Notes under the pieces: generated by a model
Database searches by the model: none
What the model was told of the DNA's origin: nothing
The model's input: the letters and a program-made list of their open reading frames with translations, nothing else
Shown: positions 1 to 7,353 of the stretch, piece by piece
Layout: each line of letters starts with the position of its first letter
How positions within the stretch are numbered: the stretch's first letter is position 1
Source: Chromobacterium subtsugae
Lineage (GTDB): Bacteria; Pseudomonadota; Gammaproteobacteria; Burkholderiales; Chromobacteriaceae
Length of the DNA stretch: 35,631 nt
NCBI RefSeq assembly: GCF_001676875.1
Contig: NZ_JYKA01000028.1
Coordinates: forward strand, 1 to 35,631
Direction of reading: 5' to 3'
Made by a program: the position numbers and the translations under genes

Positions 1-117
1 ATCGCTCTCCACCCCGTCGTCGGGGTAGCGCGGCTCATCGGCCTGGCCGGCCGCCGCCGGCAGCGGCTCAGGCCGCGGCGTGACGTGGTAGTCCTCGCCG
101 TAGGTCTGGTAGATCAC
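1..117 (-). CDS. hypothetical protein, 5' part only (runs off window)
   Basis: An open frame begins with GTG and stays open to the window edge (39 codons seen). The GTG overlaps the TGA stop of the upstream exonuclease gene as GTGA, and a good GGGAGG ribosome site lies about 6 bases before it. This supports translational coupling and a real gene. The visible protein starts MIYQTYGEDYHV and then becomes rich in Pro, Glu and Asp. No family is recognisable from this fragment. It is the last visible gene of the leftward recombination operon. Confidence 0.6.
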   Translation of the reverse strand, partial: MIYQTYGEDYHVTPRPEPLPAAAGQADEPRYPDDGVESD

Positions 118-722
118 GCTGCCTCCCGGTGCCGCAGGATGCCGAAATACACCTCGCGGCAGCCGGCCACGTCCACCATGGCGTTGTGCGCGCCGAGCAG
201 ATCCTGGCCAGTGAAGAACTTGTAGGCCTCCGCCAAATTCGGCGGCTTCGGCCCGGTGCGCTTGGCGGCCAGCATCTTCTCGGTCGGCGGCAGGTTGACC
301 AGTTTGGTGCTGTTCGAGCAGGTGCAGAACGCCGCGCCGGCTTTCCATTCGTCGGCGCGCTCGTCACCATACAGCCGCATCAGCTCGATTCGGATCATGC
401 GAGCGTCGAACGGCTCGTTATGCCCGATGCGCCGCTCCACCTGCGCCCACAGGGCCAGGAACGAATCCATCGCCTGCGCCAGCGGCACGCCGAATTCTGC
501 GGCCCGCTCGGTGGTAATGCCGGTCAGCGCCGCCACGTCGTCGGGTATCGTCCAGCCATCCGGCTGGATCAGCATGTCCATGCTGTCCAGCACGTCGCCG
601 GTGTCCTCGTCCACCAGTTCGGCGGCCAGCTGGGTGATGTGCGGCTGCGACGGGTCGTCAGATGGTGCGCTCCAGTTCGGCAGGCCGGTGGTTTCGGTGT
701 CGTAGAAAAGGATGGGTTTCAT
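114..722 (-). CDS. DnaQ-like DEDDh 3'-5' exonuclease
   Basis: The 202-residue protein is a compact DnaQ-superfamily exonuclease. All three Exo motifs are visible: D8-x-E10 in DTETTGLP, GHN..FD with D106, and H179-x4-D184 in HNAMVDV. The histidine spaced five before the last aspartate marks the DEDDh subclass. Such enzymes remove nucleotides from DNA or RNA 3' ends with two metal ions. The ATG has an AAGGAAAA ribosome site. It lies 29 bases after the SbcC-like ATPase gene and is co-oriented, so it may be the nuclease partner of that ATPase, as SbcD partners SbcC, although the fold differs. There is no polymerase domain, so a free-standing recombination or end-processing role is more likely than proofreading. 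Confidence 0.9.
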   Translation of the reverse strand: MKPILFYDTETTGLPNWSAPSDDPSQPHITQLAAELVDEDTGDVLDSMDMLIQPDGWTIPDDVAALTGITTERAAEFGVPLAQAMDSFLALWAQVERRIGHNEPFDARMIRIELMRLYGDERADEWKAGAAFCTCSNSTKLVNLPPTEKMLAAKRTGPKPPNLAEAYKFFTGQDLLGAHNAMVDVAGCREVYFGILRHREAA

Positions 723-751
723 GGGGTTTTCCTTGGTTTTTGGGTGGTGGA

Positions 752-2560
752 TTACGCCGCTTGCGGGATGGTTTCGGAGACGACCACCTCGCCGCCCTTG
801 ATCCAGACGGACTGGATAACCTCATCGCCTGCCGGCGGCGACTTCAGGGTGCCGAACACGAGGGCGGTGTCGAGTTCGTCGTCCAGCGCCTCCAGCAGAT
901 CCAACAATTCGCCGCGGCCGGCGATAGACAGCACATCGAACCGGTCCAGCAGCACCAGCCGCAGGCCGCTCATGATCGACAGCGCCAGCGCGATGATGCA
1001 GTCGACGCGCCATTTCTCGGACTCGGACAGCAGTCCATAGGCGCGGCTGTCGGCGCTGATTGACATGTCGTTGGCGATGAGCGGCCGCGCCCAGCCGGCC
1101 AAGCGCGCCAGCTCGAACAACCGGTCATTCACCGGGCGCAGCGCGTCGGCCAGGATCTCGCCCGGGATGCCATCCGGCGCCATGGCGTCGGCGATCAGCG
1201 TCCAGGCCTGCACGTCGGCGTGGTGCTGGGCGGCCTGCCGGGTGCGCTGGACAGCGTCAGCCGCGACGCGGTTCTGCTCCTGCAGGGTGGCCAGGGTGTC
1301 GGCCAACTGGCGGTGGCTGGCCTGCAGCGTGGTGATGCGTTCGACCAGGGCCGCGACCTCTGCGTCCGTCACCGGCGCCAATTGCTCGGCACCATGCAGC
1401 GCCTGCAGTTGGGCGGCGGCGTCCGCGGCGATCTTCAGGTCACGCTCATCGTTGGCGACGGCGCGGCTCATCATGTCCAGCGAGTGCTGGAGCTGCGGCA
1501 GGCGCGCCATATCTTCGGCGCTCGGCGGCACGCCGTCGTCTGCCAGGCTGCCATGCTCGGCGGCGTACTGGTCCAGCGCGGCATTGGCCGTTTTCAGGTG
1601 CTGGCGCTGCTCCGGGTTCATCTGCCCCAGCGGGATCGCCATCGTCAGAGACAGATTCAGCGCGCGCGCCAGGTCGTGGACCAGCCCAACGCGCGGCGCC
1701 GGGCCGGCGGTGATAGCCTCCACCTCGTCGCGGACGCGCGCCAGCTCCACCAGATCCACCTTCAAGCGAGTCTGGATGCGCTCTAGCGGTGCCGCGGCTG
1801 CGGTCAGCCCGGTCAGCTGGCGCTGGCGGTCGTCCTGCTGCTGCCGGCGGGCGCGCAGTTCGCCCAGCCGCTGCTGGCATTGGGCAATCTCGTCCTGCAC
1901 CGCCTGGGCGTCCTGCTGGGCCTGCTGAATATCGCCGTCCTGCACCGCCTGGGCGTCCTGCTGCCATCCCTCAGCCTTCTTGTCGCCGTAGGTTTCGCCG
2001 GTCAGCGCGCGCCACGCGCCGCGGGCCTCGGTGGCGCGGGCCTGGGCGTCCTTCAGCGCCGCCGGGAAACCGGACAGCACCAGCGGCATGATGGCGTCGA
2101 TGTGGCGCTGCTCGGCGCCGCGCTTCTTCAGCCGCTTTTCCACTTCGGCGGCGTTGGCGTTGCAACCGGTCAGCGCGTACAGCAGCGCGCGGCGGGAATC
2201 CGTCGGCGCGGCCGCGAACATCTCCGGGGCCAGCACGTAGGGCAGCGTGTCCTGGGCCGTGTCGTTGTCGATCGCGATGCCGGCGGTTTTACCGTCTGGC
2301 AGCGACACCGCGGCATGGCGGCCGTCGTCAAAGTCGACCCGCACGCCGCTGTTCTTGGCCCCCTCGCTCACCAACTGGCCGAAATCCTTCTTGCGCTCCA
2401 CGCGGGTGGCCACGCCGGTCAGCGCCATGGCAATGGCGTCGCGCAGCGAGCTTTTGCCGGCGCCGTTGTCGCCGGCGATCAGCGCGATGCGGCTGGAAAA
2501 GGAAAGGGCCGCATTACGCAGCCCCTGGAAATTCTTGATGGTGATGGATGAGATTTTCAT
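752..2560 (-). CDS. SbcC/RecF-like AAA ATPase with long coiled coil
   Basis: This 602-residue protein has ABC/SMC-type ATPase organisation. The N-terminus holds Walker A GDNGAGKSS at 30-38 in the context KNFQGLRN, typical of RecF/SbcC heads. Residues about 190-450 are an Ala/Gln/Arg-rich coiled coil. The C-terminal lobe holds an LSESE signature at about 511-515 and Walker B LVLLD ending at D539. The usual Walker B glutamate is not next to D539; RFD follows. No CxxC zinc hook is present in the coil, unlike Rad50/SbcC. The ATG overlaps the stop of the upstream coiled-coil gene as ATGA. A DEDDh exonuclease follows. The likely role is ATP-driven DNA end binding or tethering in phage recombination; the substrate is not known. 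A 45-bp internal tandem duplication lies in the coil. Confidence 0.85.
   Translation of the reverse strand: MKISSITIKNFQGLRNAALSFSSRIALIAGDNGAGKSSLRDAIAMALTGVATRVERKKDFGQLVSEGAKNSGVRVDFDDGRHAAVSLPDGKTAGIAIDNDTAQDTLPYVLAPEMFAAAPTDSRRALLYALTGCNANAAEVEKRLKKRGAEQRHIDAIMPLVLSGFPAALKDAQARATEARGAWRALTGETYGDKKAEGWQQDAQAVQDGDIQQAQQDAQAVQDEIAQCQQRLGELRARRQQQDDRQRQLTGLTAAAAPLERIQTRLKVDLVELARVRDEVEAITAGPAPRVGLVHDLARALNLSLTMAIPLGQMNPEQRQHLKTANAALDQYAAEHGSLADDGVPPSAEDMARLPQLQHSLDMMSRAVANDERDLKIAADAAAQLQALHGAEQLAPVTDAEVAALVERITTLQASHRQLADTLATLQEQNRVAADAVQRTRQAAQHHADVQAWTLIADAMAPDGIPGEILADALRPVNDRLFELARLAGWARPLIANDMSISADSRAYGLLSESEKWRVDCIIALALSIMSGLRLVLLDRFDVLSIAGRGELLDLLEALDDELDTALVFGTLKSPPAGDEVIQSVWIKGGEVVVSETIPQAA
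1891..1963 (-). repeat. 45-bp tandem duplication in coiled coil
   Basis: The 28-base segment at 1891-1918 recurs exactly at 1936-1963, a 45-base period. On the coding strand it encodes QQDAQAVQD twice, 15 residues apart, in the coiled coil of the ATPase. The reading frame is kept. Confidence 0.8.
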
Positions 2561-2805
2561 GCTGCCTTGCTCCTTTCTTTGGCGCGGTCGGCGCTCATGC
2601 GTTCAGCGCGGCGATTCTCGCGCGCGACCAGCGCGGTGTTCTGATCGGCCAAATCCTTGGCACTTTTCAGAACCGTATCCAGTTGCTGGTCCTTCATTTC
2701 GATCAGGATGCGCATCTGCTCGATCTGGCCGTCCCGCTCGGCCACAGCCTGGGCCAGCGTGGCGATTTCCATCGCATAGCGCATGGTGGTGATGTGGTTG
2801 CTCAC
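2557..2805 (-). CDS. small coiled-coil protein
   Basis: The chosen start is GTG at 2805, giving 82 residues beginning MSNHITTMRYAM. A GGAGAG ribosome site lies about 6 bases upstream of it. An ATG seven codons downstream (2784) is an alternative. The protein is highly charged and helical, with heptad-like AVAERDGQIEQMRILIEMK, and ends in a basic RRAERMSADRAKERSK tail. The stop overlaps the start of the ATPase gene as ATGA, so the two are probably translationally coupled. No family is recognised; it may assist the ATPase, but that is inference from position only. Confidence 0.7.
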   Translation of the reverse strand: MSNHITTMRYAMEIATLAQAVAERDGQIEQMRILIEMKDQQLDTVLKSAKDLADQNTALVARENRRAERMSADRAKERSKAA

Positions 2806-2852
2806 GATGCTCTCCGACGGGCGCGTGCGGCGCCCTGGTGATGGGTGATGGG

Positions 2853-3734
2853 TTATGCGGCTTCTGGCTCGTCGTCGACGGCCAGCTCTTCCAGCGTGCC
2901 GCCGGCATCCAGCCACGCCTGCACCCAGGCCGGCTTGCGGCCGCGGCCGGTCCAGGTCTGGTTTTCGTTCGTGGGGTGGCGGTAGCGGACAGCTGGCTGC
3001 GTGATCTTTCGTTCCAGCTCGGGCTCCGGCTCGGGCTGCTTGTCGGTGAACAGCTCAGCGCCAGCGGCGTCTTCCTTGGCGGCCTTCCAGCCCTTCACCC
3101 ACTCGATGCACAGCGCGCCGGCCATCACCGGGCACGCACTCTCCGGCTCGCCCGCCTCGGCGGCGTCATACCCGGCGTCGAACGCCGCATCGAGTTCCGC
3201 CTCCGTCGGCGTGGCGTCTCCCGGCGCCGGCAACTGCTTCACCTCCTCGAACTCGGCATCGACCACGTTGCCGTCCTGGACGTCGTCCATGCCGCCGCCG
3301 TCGTTGTTGTGGTACTCGTGGCCCAGGTCCAGCGCGCGCTGGTCGGTCTCGCCGTGGATGTCGTCCATGCCGGCCAGGTTCTCGCCAGCGTCTGCGATGA
3401 TGATCAGGCACGCCTTGCGCTCGCTGTCGAACAGCTCATGCCGGCCTTCGGCGTTGCTGTTGATCTTGAACACAGCCTTGATGCCGTCCTTGCGGACCAC
3501 CTGATCCAGTTCGCCGACCACCGTGGTCCGGCCCTCGCTGGCCAGGACATGCACCGCCATGCGGATGTTGGTTTCCACGCGGGCTCGAATGCGGTCGATC
3601 ACATCGTCCTGCTTCTGCTGCGGCAGCTTCTGCCACACGTCCGGCATCAGCTTGATTTCCTGGAGCAGCGCGCCCAACAGGTCTTTGCCGATGCTGTCGG
3701 CGGTCATGGCGCGAAAATCGCGGGGTGCGTTCAT
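2853..3734 (-). CDS. phage protein with RMF-like and H-NS-like domains
   Basis: This is a three-part, 293-residue protein. Residues 1-160 match no family I recognise and end in an acidic stretch. Residues about 182-224 resemble ribosome modulation factor: GY (188-189), CP (201-202), W212 and GW (215-216) keep the same spacing as in E. coli RMF. Residues about 249-284 match the C-terminal DNA-binding domain of H-NS family proteins, with YRHP, TWTGRGRKP as the core loop and AWLDAGGTLEEL as the closing helix. The ATG has an AAAGGA ribosome site. It lies in the recombination operon between a small unknown gene and a coiled-coil gene. The H-NS-like part probably binds DNA; the oligomerisation domain of true H-NS is not visible. 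Whether the RMF-like part touches ribosomes is open, since similar motifs occur in other small proteins. Confidence 0.75.
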   Translation of the reverse strand: MNAPRDFRAMTADSIGKDLLGALLQEIKLMPDVWQKLPQQKQDDVIDRIRARVETNIRMAVHVLASEGRTTVVGELDQVVRKDGIKAVFKINSNAEGRHELFDSERKACLIIIADAGENLAGMDDIHGETDQRALDLGHEYHNNDGGGMDDVQDGNVVDAEFEEVKQLPAPGDATPTEAELDAAFDAGYDAAEAGEPESACPVMAGALCIEWVKGWKAAKEDAAGAELFTDKQPEPEPELERKITQPAVRYRHPTNENQTWTGRGRKPAWVQAWLDAGGTLEELAVDDEPEAA

Positions 3735-3746
3735 TGGTTGGTCCTT

Positions 3747-3959
3747 TCAAAAATTGGCGGCGATGCGTTCGAGGTGGTGGCGCTGGAGAGCGCTGATATG
3801 CATGCCCATGCCGTACAGGCGCAGGCGCTCTTGCATGGAGTCGATGAAATTGCGGTCCCAATCGCTGCTGGCATTGGTTTCCGCATCCGATAGCAGTTCC
3901 TTCAGCCGGTCGGGCGTGTAGATCGAGCTGGCCGGCCGCGTAGCGATGACGCGGCCCAT
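3747..3959 (-). CDS. small hypothetical protein
   Basis: The product is 70 residues, MGRVIATRPASSIYTP onward, mostly helical and charged with no membrane segment. The ATG follows GGAG with six bases between, and the gene starts 3 bases after the recT stop, so it is surely co-transcribed and probably coupled. No family is recognised. It shares the recombination operon, so an accessory role there is possible. Confidence 0.7.
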   Translation of the reverse strand: MGRVIATRPASSIYTPDRLKELLSDAETNASSDWDRNFIDSMQERLRLYGMGMHISALQRHHLERIAANF

Positions 3960-3962
3960 GCC

Positions 3963-5153
3963 CTACTCCAGATCGCGCTGGCGCCGCTGGCGCGCCGCGG
4001 GCTGCTGCTCGTTGGCGATGGTCTGCTCGATGATCTGCTGGTCCTTCTCGGACAGACTGCGAGCCATGTCGCGGGCGTCGTCCAGGTTGCCGGCGCGCAC
4101 GGCGGCCAACGCATCCTGCAGGCCGAACATCGGCTGCGCCTCCGCGCGCTGCTGCGACTCCTCGGCCTCGGCTGCCTGATAAACCGGATCCGCCTGGCGC
4201 TGGCGCCGGAACTGCTGCTGCGTCAGCACCTCGCCGGTGTCGGTATCGACGTCGGCCGGCGCGCCCAGGGCGGCCTGCTGCCCATCCTCGCGGCCGGCAT
4301 CGTCCTGGCCGATCTGCGGAGCATCGTCGTCCACCACACTGAACTCGCCCTGCAGCACGTTATCCAGGCCCTGGCTTGCGCCATCGCTGGCGCGGCCATC
4401 CAGCGCCGCAGCGGTGGCCAGCTCGATAGATACCGGCAGGTAGTTGAACAGCCGGCGCAGCACCGTCTTGCGGCCCATCTGGACAAAGTGCTGGCCCCAC
4501 ACGCTGTCACCTTCCTTGTTCCGGCGCTTGGCCGACTGCCAGCCCTGCGAAGCGTTGCGGATCTCCTCGATCTGCTCACGGCTCATCACCTCGAAGGCGT
4601 GGCCGCCGCCGACCAGCTTGGCGACCGCGTAGAAAGCGATCACCTCGCCGCGGTTGCTCATCGCCGGCCGGTGCACCAGCTTTTCGTCAAGGCCATAGCT
4701 GTACTCGAAGAAGTCGTTCTGGCAGACCTCGTGCGCGGAAATGCTGATGATCTGGCCGGAGCGGCGCGCCAGATCGATCAGGCCCTTGTAGCCGAAGACG
4801 ATCTGCACCTCGGTTTTCTCCACCACCCACTGCCCGTCCACCTTCTTGTTTTTGTCGAACGGGATCAGGTAGGCATGGCCCAGCGGCGTGTTCGGCTCCA
4901 GTCCCAGCTGCGAACACTGCACCACGGCGCCCATCAGGCTCTCCACGGTGGCATTCATCAGCTTGGGCGTGGTACGCAGCGCGCCCAGGGCGATTTTCAG
5001 CATGCGGTCGGCGTTGACGTGCTTGGGCAACACGGCGACCAGCGTGGCCTTCTGGCTTTCGAAGAAGGTTTTCACACTGCCGATACCGGCCTGTGCCGCC
5101 GGCATCTTCGAAACGCGCTTCAGCTCGGCGAGATTGGTTGCTGCTCCGGTCAT
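3963..5153 (-). CDS. recT: RecT-family single-strand annealing protein
   Basis: The 396-residue protein carries the RecT hallmarks: LGLEPNTPLGHAYLIPF at 83-99, VQIVFGYKGLIDLARRSG at about 116-133, and SREQIEEIRN near 191-200. RecT proteins coat single-stranded DNA and anneal complementary strands, working with a 5'-3' exonuclease. The annealing core ends near residue 260; the rest is a Gln/Asp/Ala-rich tail (QRRQADPVYQAAEAEES), longer than in the roughly 270-residue E. coli Rac RecT. The start overlaps the stop of the PD-(D/E)XK nuclease gene as ATGA, the classical exonuclease/annealase pairing. Confidence 0.93.
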   Translation of the reverse strand: MTGAATNLAELKRVSKMPAAQAGIGSVKTFFESQKATLVAVLPKHVNADRMLKIALGALRTTPKLMNATVESLMGAVVQCSQLGLEPNTPLGHAYLIPFDKNKKVDGQWVVEKTEVQIVFGYKGLIDLARRSGQIISISAHEVCQNDFFEYSYGLDEKLVHRPAMSNRGEVIAFYAVAKLVGGGHAFEVMSREQIEEIRNASQGWQSAKRRNKEGDSVWGQHFVQMGRKTVLRRLFNYLPVSIELATAAALDGRASDGASQGLDNVLQGEFSVVDDDAPQIGQDDAGREDGQQAALGAPADVDTDTGEVLTQQQFRRQRQADPVYQAAEAEESQQRAEAQPMFGLQDALAAVRAGNLDDARDMARSLSEKDQQIIEQTIANEQQPAARQRRQRDLE

Positions 5154-5968
5154 GGTTGGTCATCCTTGAATTTGCACACGCGCCACCGCGCGCAGTATTT
5201 GGCGCTGCACCGGTGGCTGGTGGGGTTGGGGGGAAACAGGCCGCTGCGGAACATGTCCGCCGCGTAGTCCATCAGGCCGGGCGAGTCGTCCGAGCCAATC
5301 AGCTGCTCGCGGGCGCCGACGATCTGGCCGACGGCCACCTCCGGCGCGCCGCTGGTTTTCAGGCCGATGATGTCGGCCGGCAGCGTCACCGCCTGGCCGG
5401 TGGTGCGCTCGTACAGCAACTCGTAAGTGCCGATTTGCGGGGCGTGCCCTTTCGTTTTGGCTCGCCCCTGGCTGACGGCGTTGACGCCGCTTTTCAGGTC
5501 GCAGATGCCCACGCCGCCGGTCCCGTCAGCTCGCGCCCGGCTCCGGTCCAGCGTGCCGCGAATCTCGATGACGATGCCGCCGCCGCAGTCGATCAGCCAG
5601 GGCACCACCTCCAGCTCGACGGCGACATAGTGGTAGCGCGGCGCGATCTCCAGGCAGTAGCGCGTCACCAGCTGCAGGCCGATCCGCTCGGCGTCGCGCC
5701 GGGTCAGCTCGTCGGCGGACCAGTCGACCTCCCGGTCGGGCGAGGCCAACTCGTCCACCAGCACCGGCGCCACGTCGACGGGCCGGATGGCCTGGCCGGC
5801 GAGCACGGCCTCGTCAAATGCCGCCGTGGCCGCATGGATCGCGGTTCCCAGCTGGGCGCGCGGGCTGCTGGGCATCCGCATGCCGAGGATGTGCGTGCCC
5901 TCCCAGCGGTGGGCGCAGTCGAACAACGACGCCCAGCTGCTGGCGCGCACGCGGTAGGGTTCAGCCAT
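5150..5968 (-). CDS. PD-(D/E)XK exonuclease with probable Fe-S cluster
   Basis: The chosen ATG (MAEPYRVRASSW) has GGAG seven bases upstream and gives 272 residues; a longer frame upstream lacks support. The core matches RecB/Cas4-type nucleases: LGTAIH with H45, ELEV around 118-121, GTLD with D141, ICDLKSG with D157 and K159, and PQIGTYELLY with Q178 and Y182. C18 and a C-terminal trio C254, C259 and C265 (CSAKYCARWRVC) are placed like the cysteines that hold a 4Fe-4S cluster in AddB and Cas4. The role is probably dsDNA end resection to feed RecT, encoded directly downstream with a 4-base overlap. The start lies within the end of the preceding gene. Confidence 0.85.
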   Translation of the reverse strand: MAEPYRVRASSWASLFDCAHRWEGTHILGMRMPSSPRAQLGTAIHAATAAFDEAVLAGQAIRPVDVAPVLVDELASPDREVDWSADELTRRDAERIGLQLVTRYCLEIAPRYHYVAVELEVVPWLIDCGGGIVIEIRGTLDRSRARADGTGGVGICDLKSGVNAVSQGRAKTKGHAPQIGTYELLYERTTGQAVTLPADIIGLKTSGAPEVAVGQIVGAREQLIGSDDSPGLMDYAADMFRSGLFPPNPTSHRCSAKYCARWRVCKFKDDQP

Positions 5969-6464
5969 GGCCGGACTCCACTGCAGCAATGGCGGCCTTG
6001 GCGACATCATTCAGCGCCAGCAGATGAATTTCTGCATCCCGGGCATCCAGACGGGCTTTTTTGGTATCACCCTCAAGCAGGCAATGCAGATCAGCCCCCG
6101 CTTCATTCGACAACTCCAAGACCTTCCGCAATGCCGCCAGCAGCTGGTCGCGCTGGTGCGCCACCGTTGAATGCCGGCTGGCAGGCACCAGCCCATGCGA
6201 TACCACGGCGTCGGACAGTCCGGCGCACGCATTCACGCAGGCCACGATGCGGCGGGCGTTGGCGGCCTGCTGCTCCTTGGTGAACTCCAGGCGCGCGCGC
6301 TCATCGTCGGACGGGCAATCGATGCCCAGCTTGTCGGCGTAGCCGAGGAGGATGGCCGTCTGGCGCGCGTCGATGATGACGAAACCATTCTCGTCGGTGA
6401 TTTCCGCACCGCTGTCGGAGTAGTAGCCCTCGTGCAGGACGAGGATCTTGAATGTGTGTTCCAT
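5961..6464 (-). CDS. hypothetical early protein
   Basis: The start chosen is ATG at 6464 (MEHTFKILVLHEGYYSDSG), which shares its A with the upstream TGA and has a GGAAGGTGG ribosome site. The protein is 167 residues. The N-terminal half is acidic with a repeated short beta/loop look (ENGFVIIDARQTAILLGY); the C-terminal half is helical (HQRDQLLAALRKVLELSNEAG). It has no membrane segment and no nuclease motif. No family is recognised. It sits between small unknown genes and the nuclease-RecT pair. Confidence 0.7.
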   Translation of the reverse strand: MEHTFKILVLHEGYYSDSGAEITDENGFVIIDARQTAILLGYADKLGIDCPSDDERARLEFTKEQQAANARRIVACVNACAGLSDAVVSHGLVPASRHSTVAHQRDQLLAALRKVLELSNEAGADLHCLLEGDTKKARLDARDAEIHLLALNDVAKAAIAAVESGHG

Positions 6465-6793
6465 CACGCCACCTTCCTCTGCGCTGCCACATATTCCCGC
6501 AGCTTGCGTGCCACGTAGTCGGCGCGGGCCGCCTCCAGCATTTCCACCGTCAGCCGGCGCGCCGGGCAGTCCGGCATCTTGTGGACGAGGTCCAGCAGCT
6601 GGGCATTCATCGCCAGCGTGGCCTCGGTGCTGCCGGCGACGTCCTCCCAATCGATCCCGCCGTTGGTGTACGCGACTTGAAACTCGCCCGCCTTTTCCTT
6701 CAGATGATCGGCCTGACGCTCAGCGCGGTCCTGAATCATCAGGTGTTGCCACAGGCTGCCGACAGCAGCGCACGGCATGGTGTTTGCTCTCAT
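6464..6793 (-). CDS. small hypothetical early protein
   Basis: ATG at 6793 (MRANTMPCAAVG) gives 109 residues and has GGGAG about nine bases upstream; a second ATG at 6778 is possible. The product is a soluble helical protein with charged stretches such as QDRAERQADHLKEKAGEF and EMLEAARADYVARKLREY. No family is recognised. The gene is packed between the membrane microprotein and the next unknown, with stop and start sharing a base. Confidence 0.65.
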   Translation of the reverse strand: MRANTMPCAAVGSLWQHLMIQDRAERQADHLKEKAGEFQVAYTNGGIDWEDVAGSTEATLAMNAQLLDLVHKMPDCPARRLTVEMLEAARADYVARKLREYVAAQRKVA

Positions 6794-6798
6794 GGTGT

Positions 6799-6927
6799 TC
6801 AGCTCCCAATCAGGTTGACGGCGGCCAGCAGTACGACGATGCCGACGCAGACCGCGATGGATTTGGCGGCCGCCACTACCGCGCGGCGCCGCTCGATGCG
6901 GTTGATGGTTTGCAGCAATGGGGACAT
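6799..6927 (-). CDS. membrane microprotein, first gene of leftward operon
   Basis: The 42-residue frame starts MSPLLQTINRIERRR and then has one hydrophobic segment, SIAVCVGIVVLLAAVNLIG, so a single-span inner membrane protein with a basic cytoplasmic N-terminus is predicted. A strong GGGAGG site lies about six bases before the ATG. It ends 5 bases before the next gene. It is the first gene after the structured PL leader and terminator. The position and shape recall small phage membrane effectors such as superinfection-exclusion or Kil-like proteins, but no family match can be claimed. Confidence 0.65.
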   Translation of the reverse strand: MSPLLQTINRIERRRAVVAAAKSIAVCVGIVVLLAAVNLIGS

Positions 6928-6940
6928 GCGGCCTCCCAGG

Positions 6941-6968
6941 AAAAAAGAAGCCCGGCGCGGGGCCGGGC
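6941..6968 (-). terminator. intrinsic terminator in the PL leader
   Basis: On the minus strand GCCCGGC and GCCGGGC pair around a five-base loop and are followed by TTCTTTTTT. It ends about 14 bases before the start codon of the first leftward gene, leaving room only for its ribosome site. It should stop PL transcripts unless antitermination occurs. Confidence 0.8.
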
Positions 6969-7001
6969 AAACGGGGTAGTACGAGGAGAAGGATGCGGGT
7001 G

Positions 7002-7116
7002 CATCCCTGAGCACCCTGCGGGCAAGATGCTCAGGGATGGGCCGCACACGGCGGCCCGGTGTATCAGCGATTCGGTGCAGGGCCTCCGCTTCAGTGTGCC
7101 GCCTCGTGAGAAGCGG
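7002..7116 (-). promoter_or_regulatory. structured leader RNA segment with three stem-loops
   Basis: Three consecutive inverted repeats lie in the untranslated leader of the leftward operon. The first has perfect 12-base arms at 7002-7013 and 7028-7039 with CCC/GGG able to pair inside the loop. The second has 7-base arms at 7039-7045 and 7051-7057 around ACACG. The third has 7-base arms at 7086-7092 and 7110-7116. They are followed by the intrinsic terminator at 6941-6968. Such a leader could be an RNA antiterminator (as put RNA of HK022), an attenuator or a source of a small immunity RNA (as in P4). The function is inferred. Confidence 0.6.
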
Positions 7117-7324
7117 CCTTCTACACCACCCGACTCCACTCCCTTCATCTGCATCTTGCGGCCTTGCCGCTTCCCGCTCGCCCTGCAGGTTTCCATCCCC
7201 GCCTGGCGCCGCTGGTTGCATCCGATCATGTGCCGGCGCTATCCGCCCTCTTCGCCCCTGGTTGCTGCCAGGTGGTCACGGTGGGCGGTGTGCCGTCTGC
7301 TACTGCGGTTTGTTCAAGATCGCT

Positions 7325-7341
7325 CCGGCGGTGTTTGCCGG
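7325..7341 (-). promoter_or_regulatory. 5'-terminal stem-loop of PL transcript
   Basis: CCGGC and GCCGG pair around a 7-base loop, placed about 6 bases from the predicted PL start. It would be the first structure in the nascent RNA. Confidence 0.4.
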
Positions 7342-7353
7342 TGGTGTGAGCGA

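Noticed and set aside
129-1040. Long plus-strand frames opposite the exonuclease and ATPase genes
   Set aside because: They are mirror frames of strongly supported minus-strand genes and have Arg/Ala-rich low-complexity peptides without ribosome sites or motifs.
2838-3893. 351-residue plus-strand frame
   Set aside because: It mirrors the RMF/H-NS fusion gene, whose motifs and ribosome site are clear. GC-rich DNA often keeps such frames open.
6876-7229. 117-residue minus-strand frame through the PL leader
   Set aside because: It has no ribosome site, overlaps the membrane microprotein gene in another frame, and its peptide is largely the translation of the hairpins and terminator. I treat the segment as non-coding leader.
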